Shown here one piece after another: positions 1 through 5,581 of a stretch of 6,313 nt of DNA. The DNA is taken from the NCBI GenBank assembly GCA_018500005.2, contig JAHBAP020000213.1:1-6313 (forward strand), read 5' to 3'. The notes below the pieces were generated by a model. That model searched no databases. It was not told the DNA's origin and saw only the letters and a program-made list of their open reading frames with translations. Made by a program: the position numbers and the translations under genes. Position 1 is the stretch's first letter. Each line of letters opens with the position of its first letter. Source of the stretch: Mycobacterium sp. (lineage in GTDB: Bacteria > Actinomycetota > Actinomycetes > Mycobacteriales > Mycobacteriaceae).

Positions 1-105
1 CAGGGTGAACACGGTCTCGATACCGCTGGCGCGGAGTCGGCGGGCGATCAAACGGCCGGCGTGGACGGTCTCGGCGTGCCCGGTGTGCCCAGCGTCGGTC
101 CCCAT
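1..105 (-). CDS. ilvG: Acetolactate synthase-like ThDP enzyme, N-terminal fragment (partial)
   Basis: Only the first 35 codons are present; the gene continues beyond the left edge. The reverse strand reads from ATG at 105 without a stop to base 1 and ends in [15 protein letters not shown], the typical opening of the thiamine-diphosphate-binding Pyr domain of acetolactate synthase-type enzymes (helix followed by the G-x-x-x-V-F strand). It closely resembles the start of mycobacterial IlvG (Rv1820). Family members condense pyruvate or related 2-oxoacids, but IlvG lies outside the main ilvB-ilvN operon and its exact reaction is uncertain. The start is fixed by an in-frame TAG four codons upstream (bases 118-116 on the reverse strand). 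There is no Shine-Dalgarno sequence, but a TANNNT box ends 6 nt before the ATG, suggesting a leaderless mRNA. It is divergent from the transporter genes, as Rv1820 is from Rv1819c. The domain call is fairly safe; the symbol depends on synteny and a short match. Confidence 0.8.
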   Translation of the reverse strand, partial: MGTDAGHTGHAETVHAGRLIARRLRASGIETVFTL

Positions 106-111
106 CGACTG

Positions 112-117
112 AGCCTA
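112..117 (-). promoter_or_regulatory. Predicted -10 box of ilvG-like gene (leaderless)
   Basis: On the reverse strand this reads TAGGCT, fitting the mycobacterial -10 consensus TANNNT. Exactly 6 nt separate it from the A of the ATG at 105, so transcription would begin at the start codon. No recognisable -35 box is present, which is common in mycobacterial promoters. Supporting this, no ribosome binding site precedes the ATG. Confidence 0.5.
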
Positions 118-130
118 ACCAGGACTGGGG

Positions 131-136
131 TAGCTT
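131..136 (+). promoter_or_regulatory. Predicted -10 box of the transporter operon
   Basis: TAGCTT fits TANNNT and is the only such box found between the two divergent genes on the plus strand. A start at about A143 would give a leader of roughly 27 nt carrying the purine-rich ribosome binding site at 154-163. Its -35 region would overlap the opposing -10 box at 112-117, so the two promoters are back to back and may exclude each other. Confidence 0.4.
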
Positions 137-153
137 CGCGGGAACTGCCTTGC

Positions 154-163
154 AGGTGAGGAG
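154..163 (+). promoter_or_regulatory. Ribosome binding site of first transporter gene
   Basis: AGGTGAGGAG is a strong anti-16S match. Its AGGAG core (159-163) lies 6 nt before the TTG at 170 and 15 nt before the in-frame ATG at 179. The spacing favours the TTG start, although ATG 179 aligns better with the preferred start of the downstream paralogue. Confidence 0.6.
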
Positions 164-169
164 AGCACG

Positions 170-2095
170 TTGGAGACGATGGAACCCTACGAACCGTCAA
201 TGGACTGGGGACATGAAGTCGTCCCGTCGTTGTTGTGGATCCTGCAGTACTGGGCGGTCGCCGCCGTCGTCACACTGCTGGTGCTGTTTCTGCTGTCCCG
301 CTTGACGGTCTGGGGGCGGCAGTACTGGCGGATCACCGGCGATTACTTCAGGGGCCGGGAGGCGGTGAAGGTCTGGATCTGGCTGGCCGTCCTGCTGCTT
401 TCGGTGATGGTCTCGGTCCGGATCAACGTGCTGCTCAGCTATTTCAGCAATGACCTATACACCTCTCTGCAGGTCGCATTCCAGGCGGGCAGCGCCAACG
501 AACAAGAGATCCGGGCCGATGCGATCCACGGATTCTGGGTTTCGCTGGGCATCTTCGGCATTCTGGCAACCATCTACGTCAGCCAGGTGATGCTCGACAT
601 CTACCTGACCCAGCGGTTCATCATCCGCTGGCGGACCTGGCTGACCTATCGCCTCACCGGCGAGTGGCTAGCCGACCGCGCCTACTACCGGGGCCGATTC
701 ACCGACGCCAACACCGACAACCCCGACCAGCGTATTCAGCACGACATCGACGTCTTCACCACCGGGGTGGGAAGTTCCGCCAACACACCGACCGTCGGAA
801 CCGGGTCGATGCTGATTTTCGGCGCCGTCTCGTCGGTCTGCACCGTCATCGCCTTCGTGCCGATCCTGTGGGACCTCTCGGGTCCGGTGACGGTGCTCGG
901 TTTCACCCTGGAACGGGCCCTGTTCTGGGTGGCCTTCATCTACGTCTTCCTCGCCTCGGTGGTGGCGTTCTGGATCGGCCGGCCGCTGATCCGGCTGAGC
1001 TTCCGCAACGAATTGACCAACGCCGCCTTCCGCTACGCCCTGGTGCGGTTGCGGGATGCCGCCGAGGCCGTCGGCTTCTATCGCGGCGAGTCCACCGAGC
1101 GAGGAATTCTCAAGAAGCGATTCGACAACATCATCGCCAACTACCGCCGGTTCGTCCGGCGGACGCTGGGCTTCACCGGGTGGAATCTGACGATGAGCCA
1201 GATCATCACTCCACTGCCCCTAGTGGTGCAGGCTCCGCGGTTGTTCAAGGGCGAGATGGACTTCGGCGACGTCACCCAGTCGGCGAGTGCGTTCTCGAAT
1301 ATCAGCGACTCGCTGTCCTTCTTCCGCAACGCCTACGACCAGTTCGCCTGCTACCGCGCCTCCATCATCCGTCTGCACGGACTTATCGAAGCCAATGAAG
1401 GGGCGCTGGAGATGCCCAGCCTGGAGACCCTGCCCAGCACCGACGGGTCGGTGCAATTGAACCGCGTCGAGGTCCGCACCCCAGACGGCAGCCAACTGCT
1501 GGACCCGCTGGACCTGCGCCTCGACCGCGGCGACACCATGGTGATCACGGGGTGTTCGGGCACCGGCAAGACCACCCTGCTGCGCAGCCTGGCCCAAATG
1601 TGGCCCTACACAACAGGGTCGGTGAGCCGCCCACTCGACGGCCACGAAACGATGTTCCTCTCCCAGCTGCCCTATGTACCGCTGGGCGACCTGCGCACCG
1701 TGGTGTCCTATCCCGCGCAGGCCGGCGACATCCCCGACGACGAGATCCGAAGTGCGCTCTCCAAGGTGGCCCTGACGCACCTGAATTCCCGCCTCAACGA
1801 GGAGCAGGATTGGGCCAAGGTGCTCTCCCCGGGTGAGCAGCAGCGGGTCGCGTTCGCCCGTATTCTGCTCAACCGCCCCAAGGTGGCGTTCCTCGACGAG
1901 GCCACCTCGGCTCTCGACGAGGGCCTGGAATACGTGGTCTATGACCTGGTCCGGACCGAACTGCCGGACACCATCGTGGTCAGCGTCAGCCACCGGCCGA
2001 CAGTGGACCAGTACCACGAGCAGCACCTGGAACTGCTCGGCGACGGTGCCTGGCGGCTGGGGCGGGTCCGGGGCAGCGAGCCCGCTCCCGTCTGA
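170..2095 (+). CDS. bacA: Rv1819c/BacA-like ABC transporter (fused membrane and ATPase domains)
   Basis: A 641-residue half-transporter, the same size as M. tuberculosis Rv1819c (about 639), a homodimeric inner-membrane importer of cobalamin and other hydrophilic compounds with an exporter-type fold. Hydrophobic segments lie near residues 22-43, 67-86, 121-141, 214-238 and 249-269, with a less clear one near 333-353. Family marks include NPDQRI (184-189) and the EAA-like AEAVGFYRGE (298-307), also seen in peroxisomal ABCD proteins. The ATPase domain is complete: Walker A GCSGTGKTT (461-469, Lys467), Q-loop Gln499, signature LSPGEQQR (552-559), Walker B with Asp576 and catalytic Glu577, and H-loop His608. 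The start is TTG by ribosome-binding-site spacing; ATG at 179 would remove three residues. It heads a probable two-gene operon. Its ATPase half looks closer to Rv1819c than the second copy's does, so I take this as the likely ATP-hydrolysing partner. Substrate is inferred from the family only. Confidence 0.9.
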   Translation: METMEPYEPSMDWGHEVVPSLLWILQYWAVAAVVTLLVLFLLSRLTVWGRQYWRITGDYFRGREAVKVWIWLAVLLLSVMVSVRINVLLSYFSNDLYTSLQVAFQAGSANEQEIRADAIHGFWVSLGIFGILATIYVSQVMLDIYLTQRFIIRWRTWLTYRLTGEWLADRAYYRGRFTDANTDNPDQRIQHDIDVFTTGVGSSANTPTVGTGSMLIFGAVSSVCTVIAFVPILWDLSGPVTVLGFTLERALFWVAFIYVFLASVVAFWIGRPLIRLSFRNELTNAAFRYALVRLRDAAEAVGFYRGESTERGILKKRFDNIIANYRRFVRRTLGFTGWNLTMSQIITPLPLVVQAPRLFKGEMDFGDVTQSASAFSNISDSLSFFRNAYDQFACYRASIIRLHGLIEANEGALEMPSLETLPSTDGSVQLNRVEVRTPDGSQLLDPLDLRLDRGDTMVITGCSGTGKTTLLRSLAQMWPYTTGSVSRPLDGHETMFLSQLPYVPLGDLRTVVSYPAQAGDIPDDEIRSALSKVALTHLNSRLNEEQDWAKVLSPGEQQRVAFARILLNRPKVAFLDEATSALDEGLEYVVYDLVRTELPDTIVVSVSHRPTVDQYHEQHLELLGDGAWRLGRVRGSEPAPV

Positions 2096-2136
2096 TCTCG
2101 CGTCCCGGCGGGGCTGTTGCTGACATGCTGAGCCGC

Positions 2137-2141
2137 GGAGG
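2137..2141 (+). promoter_or_regulatory. Ribosome binding site of second transporter gene
   Basis: GGAGG lies 9 nt before the ATG at 2151 and directly abuts the alternative TTG at 2142, leaving no spacer. It therefore decides the start in favour of 2151. The 55-bp gap between the two transporter genes contains no TA dinucleotide and so no TANNNT -10 box, which supports co-transcription with the first gene. Confidence 0.65.
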
Positions 2142-2150
2142 TTGACGTCG

Positions 2151-4061
2151 ATGGAGATGTACGAGCCCTCGCTGGACTGGGCGAACGAGATCCCGCAGTC
2201 TCTGCTGTGGACCGCCAAGGCCTGGCTCATCACGGCCGTTGTGGCCGTCATCGTGTTGGTACTGCTGGCCCGCTACACGGTGTGGGGCCGACAGTTCTGG
2301 CGTGTCACCGGCGGCTACTTCCGCGGTCCGGGCAGTGTCCGGGTGTGGGCCTGGCTCGGCCTGCTGTTGTTCTTCACGCTCATCACGGTGCGACTCAATG
2401 TGCTGCTGAGTTATCAGGCCAACGACCTGTACTCCTCCCTGCAGGTGGCCTTCGAGGGCAATGGTGCCGGCGACGCGGCCGTGCGCGACTCGGGCGTGCA
2501 CGGGTTCTGGATGGCCATCCTCACCTTCGGCTTGATCGCCGCCCTCTACGTCAGCCGGGAGATGCTCGATATCTACCTGACCCAGCGCTTCATCATCCGT
2601 TGGCGCATCTGGCTGACCGACCGCCTCACCGGCGACTGGCTCGACGAAGAGTCCTTCTACCGGGGCCGGTTCCTGGACCAACCGATCGACAACCCCGATC
2701 AGCGCATCCAACTCGACATCGACGCCTTCACCGCCGGCACCGGAACCGGGATCAACACCCCCACCGCCGGGACGACGACAACCCTGCTGTTCGGCGCGAT
2801 CAACGCGATGGTGTCGGTGGTGGCCTTCACCCCGATCCTGTGGAACCTGTCCGGGCCACTGACATTCTTCGGGGTCACCCTGGGCCACGCCCTGTTCTGG
2901 ATCGCGCTGATGTACGTCTTCGCCACCACGGTGGTCGCGTTCTGGATCGGCCGCCCGCTGATCCGGTTCAGCTTCCGGAACGAACTGACCAACGCCGCCT
3001 TCCGCTACGCGCTGGTGCGGATGCGCGACGCCGCCGAGTCGATCAGCTTCTACCGGGGCGAGGACGCCGAAAAGTCCGTTCTGCGAGCAAGATTCGCGGC
3101 CATCATCTCCAACTATCGCGGCTATGTGGTGCGAACGCTGGGACTGCTCGGCTGGAACCAGTCGATCAATCAGATCATCAACCCGTTACCCCTGGTCGTT
3201 CAGGCTCAGCGACTCTTCTCGGGCCAGATCACCTTCGGTGACGTGACCCAGTCGGCGAGCGCGTTCAACAGCGTCCACGACTCGCTGTCGTTCTTCCGGG
3301 CGGTGTACGACTCCTTCGCCTCCTACCGAGCCACCATCATCCGACTCGACGGTCTGGTGGTCGCCGATGAGCAGGCCCGTGCCCTGCCCCGACTGAACGC
3401 CGAGCACTGCGAGGACGGGGCGCTGGAATTGCGCGACGTCGAGGTCCACGACCCGCACGGCGGCGTCCTGTTGAAGGGGCTGAACCTGCGATTGGAGGCC
3501 GGCGAGTCACTGGTGATTACCGGTCCGTCAGGGTGCGGGCGGACGACGCTGCTGCGCAGCATCGCCCGACTGTGGCCCTACGCCACCGGAACCGTCCGCC
3601 GGCCCGACGGCGACAAGGATGCAATGTTCCTGTCCCAGGTTCCCTATCTGCCATTGGGGGATCTGCGAGCGGTGCTGAGCTACCCGGACCGCGAATGCAC
3701 CGTGCCCGACGAGGAACTCGTCGCCGCCCTGAACGCCGTCGCACTGGGGCATCTGGCCAATCGGCTCAACGAGTTGCAGGATTGGTCCAAATCACTGTCT
3801 CCGGGCGAGCAGCAGCGCATCGCCTTCGCCAGGGTGCTATTGCAGAGACCCCGACTGATCTTCCTCGACGAGTCGACCTCAGCGATCGACGAGGGGCAGG
3901 AATTCGCGATCTACCGGATGCTCAATGAGCGACTGCCCGACAGCATCATGGTGTCGGTGACCCACCGCGGCACCGTCGAACAGCACCACGATCACCACCT
4001 CCGGCTGCTCGGCGACGGCAGGTGGGAACTGGACCGCGACTGCCGTTCGGCCGGGGTCTAA
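2151..4061 (+). CDS. Second Rv1819c/BacA-like ABC transporter, Walker A Lys replaced by Arg
   Basis: A 636-residue paralogue of the preceding gene, aligning with it without gaps and roughly 60% identical by eye (not computed). It has the same layout: membrane domain with hydrophobic segments near residues 20-40, 64-82, 118-136, 212-235 and 246-266, NPDQRI (181-186), EAA-like AESISFYRGE (295-304), then an ATPase domain. In Walker A, GPSGCGRTT (458-466), the invariant lysine is Arg464 (codon CGG, 3540-3542). Everything else is kept: Gln496, LSPGEQQR (549-556), Walker B Asp573, catalytic Glu574 and H-loop His605. Lys-to-Arg at this position usually weakens nucleotide binding or hydrolysis in P-loop ATPases. 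The intact remainder of the motifs argues against a decaying gene; a heterodimer with the upstream protein is a natural inference, and a homodimer with slow ATP turnover is the alternative. An earlier TTG at 2142 is possible but badly placed relative to GGAGG. Substrate unknown. Confidence 0.9.
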   Translation: MEMYEPSLDWANEIPQSLLWTAKAWLITAVVAVIVLVLLARYTVWGRQFWRVTGGYFRGPGSVRVWAWLGLLLFFTLITVRLNVLLSYQANDLYSSLQVAFEGNGAGDAAVRDSGVHGFWMAILTFGLIAALYVSREMLDIYLTQRFIIRWRIWLTDRLTGDWLDEESFYRGRFLDQPIDNPDQRIQLDIDAFTAGTGTGINTPTAGTTTTLLFGAINAMVSVVAFTPILWNLSGPLTFFGVTLGHALFWIALMYVFATTVVAFWIGRPLIRFSFRNELTNAAFRYALVRMRDAAESISFYRGEDAEKSVLRARFAAIISNYRGYVVRTLGLLGWNQSINQIINPLPLVVQAQRLFSGQITFGDVTQSASAFNSVHDSLSFFRAVYDSFASYRATIIRLDGLVVADEQARALPRLNAEHCEDGALELRDVEVHDPHGGVLLKGLNLRLEAGESLVITGPSGCGRTTLLRSIARLWPYATGTVRRPDGDKDAMFLSQVPYLPLGDLRAVLSYPDRECTVPDEELVAALNAVALGHLANRLNELQDWSKSLSPGEQQRIAFARVLLQRPRLIFLDESTSAIDEGQEFAIYRMLNERLPDSIMVSVTHRGTVEQHHDHHLRLLGDGRWELDRDCRSAGV

Positions 4062-4068
4062 TCGAGGT

Positions 4069-5544
4069 TTAATCGGGCTTCGCGACCCGTCCCAGTGACT
4101 CGGCCGCATGCGTACCGGCCCGCCGGCCGAAGAATGAACCGGAGCCCAATTGCGTTCCGCTGGAATAACCTTTGCCATCCTGCGCCAGATTCGAGGCGCA
4201 TGCTCCGGCCGCGTACAGTCCGGCAATCGCGCTGCCGTCCGAACGCAATACCCGGCCGTCGACATCGGTGGCCAGTCCCCCGACGGTGAAGCCGGAGTAG
4301 ATCGCCTTGCCCAGTGACAAGTCGAACGCCGCCCACGGCCCATTGTCTTGGGCGGCAAGGAATTCCGGCTGCTTGTGGAAGTCGGGGTCCTCGCCCCTGG
4401 CCGCGTGGCTGTTGTAGCGGTCCAGGGTGGCCACCAGATTGCCGGCCGGGATACCCAGGGCGGACTCCATCTCCGCGACGGTCTCCCAGCCGTCAATGAA
4501 CTTGATCAACGGGAACTCCGGGCGCTGCAGGTGCTCCTCGTCGACGATCAGATAGGCCGCGCTGTCAGGCTGGTCCATCACGAAACCCGAAGTGCGGGAA
4601 TGGTAGGAGTCCTCGGCGACGAACCGCTTGCCCAAGGTGTTGACGATGATGCCGGTGAGAAGGATCGCCGGCGGATAGGCGGGTGCGGTGATGAACGCCT
4701 GGTCCATGTGCTTGGTGGCCCCGCCGGCTGAAATGCCCAGCCTGATCCCCAGTCCGTCGTCATACGTGTTGCCCAGGACGAACGGCTTCTCGGCGAGTTT
4801 GGGCGTGTAGGCGGCGACCATGTCTTTGTTCATCACGAATCCACCCGCAGCGATCACCACCGCGCGGGCCCGGATGGTGCCGGTGTCCCCGAAGTGCTTC
4901 CAGGCCACCCCGGCCACAGCCCCGTCATCGAGGATCAGGTTGGTCGCGCCGGTCTCGTAGCGGATCTGCACACCCAGTTCGACGGCCCGCTTGAGCAGCA
5001 GGTCGATCACCATGGCCGCACCCTGGGTGTCTCCGGGTACCGGAACCTTGTGCCCGCGCGGTGCGGGCACCGCGAGATCCCTGAAGGGCCAGACCTTTTC
5101 GTTACCGGTGTACATCAACCCCTGGGTGCCGGGCTGGATCACCGCCTTCTCCGGGTAGTAGCTGCGCTCGAAGTGCACACCGAGGTCCTCGAGCCAGTTG
5201 AAGTGTTCGACGCTGTGCTCGCAGTAGGCCCGGATCTTGTCGTATTCGGGCTCGCGGGACATGGCTACGAGGTACTTGTACATCTCCTCGGCGCTGTCCG
5301 GATGACCGGTGGCCTGCTGCACGGCCGTGCCGCCGCCGAGGTAGAAGTGACCACCCGCCAGTGCTGTGGTCCCACCGGCCACCGCGGCGCGTTCCAACAC
5401 CAAGACCCGGGCGCCCGCGGCCGCAGCCGACACAGCCGCGCATCCGCCGGCGATACCGAAACCGATCACCAGGACGTCCACGTCGACGTCGCGGTTGTCC
5501 GAAGCCGTGGAGTTGATGACAGCTGGAATGTCGCGGCCGCTCAC
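4069..5544 (-). CDS. FAD-dependent oxidoreductase (fumarate reductase/ketosteroid dehydrogenase-like, Rv1817-like)
   Basis: A 491-residue soluble flavoprotein of the FAD_binding_2 family, which includes fumarate reductase flavoproteins and 3-ketosteroid delta-1-dehydrogenases. Residues 24-34 form the dinucleotide-binding turn VLVIGFGIAGG, with Glu51 at the end of the second strand for the FAD ribose. Further family motifs are RAVVIAAGGF (227-236), NTLGKRFVAED (302-312), FTVGGLATDVDGRVL (419-433) and the C-terminal FAD segment starting GLYAAG (442-447) and ending FFGRRAG (471-477). No signal peptide or membrane segment is visible, so it is probably cytosolic. The family oxidises or reduces carbon-carbon bonds; substrate cannot be read from the sequence. 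Length and position fit M. tuberculosis Rv1817 (possible flavoprotein). The start is GTG at 5544: an extension to 5634 would run into the peptidase gene and adds Arg/Ser-rich, non-family sequence. Its stop is 7 bp from the convergent transporter stop; the upstream peptidase gene ends 37 bp away. Confidence 0.85.
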   Translation of the reverse strand: MSGRDIPAVINSTASDNRDVDVDVLVIGFGIAGGCAAVSAAAAGARVLVLERAAVAGGTTALAGGHFYLGGGTAVQQATGHPDSAEEMYKYLVAMSREPEYDKIRAYCEHSVEHFNWLEDLGVHFERSYYPEKAVIQPGTQGLMYTGNEKVWPFRDLAVPAPRGHKVPVPGDTQGAAMVIDLLLKRAVELGVQIRYETGATNLILDDGAVAGVAWKHFGDTGTIRARAVVIAAGGFVMNKDMVAAYTPKLAEKPFVLGNTYDDGLGIRLGISAGGATKHMDQAFITAPAYPPAILLTGIIVNTLGKRFVAEDSYHSRTSGFVMDQPDSAAYLIVDEEHLQRPEFPLIKFIDGWETVAEMESALGIPAGNLVATLDRYNSHAARGEDPDFHKQPEFLAAQDNGPWAAFDLSLGKAIYSGFTVGGLATDVDGRVLRSDGSAIAGLYAAGACASNLAQDGKGYSSGTQLGSGSFFGRRAGTHAAESLGRVAKPD

Positions 5545-5550
5545 TCCTCG

Positions 5551-5556
5551 AGAGTA
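5551..5556 (-). promoter_or_regulatory. Predicted -10 box of the flavoprotein gene (leaderless)
   Basis: The reverse strand reads TACTCT, matching TANNNT, followed by exactly 6 nt (CGAGGA) and the GTG start at 5544. This is the same spacing as at the ilvG-like gene and predicts a leaderless transcript. The AGGAG overlapping the GTG is too close to act as a ribosome binding site for it. Co-transcription from the peptidase gene 37 bp upstream is also possible. Confidence 0.45.
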
Positions 5557-5581
5557 TCGGCTGCCCGAACGTGTTCCCGTT

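Noticed and set aside
2142..2150. TTG at 2142 as the start of the second transporter.
   Set aside because: It directly abuts the GGAGG ribosome binding site, leaving no spacer; ATG at 2151 has a 9-nt spacer. The TTG does align with the first gene's TTG, so some doubt remains.
1220..2251. Long open frame (343 codons) antisense to the first transporter gene.
   Set aside because: It mirrors a well-supported ABC ATPase gene in G+C-rich DNA. The translation is low-complexity (Gly, Gln, Arg, Val, His) with no recognisable domain and it spans the intergenic gap.
1986..2888. Open frame (300 codons) antisense to the second transporter's membrane domain.
   Set aside because: Gln/Gly/Asp-rich shadow translation without motifs; the opposite strand encodes conserved family motifs throughout.
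5567..5576. GAACGTGTTC, resembling a mycobacterial LexA SOS box.
   Set aside because: The arms GAAC and GTTC are separated by 2 nt instead of the 4 nt (actually wider spacing) the SOS box consensus needs, and the flanking bases do not pair.
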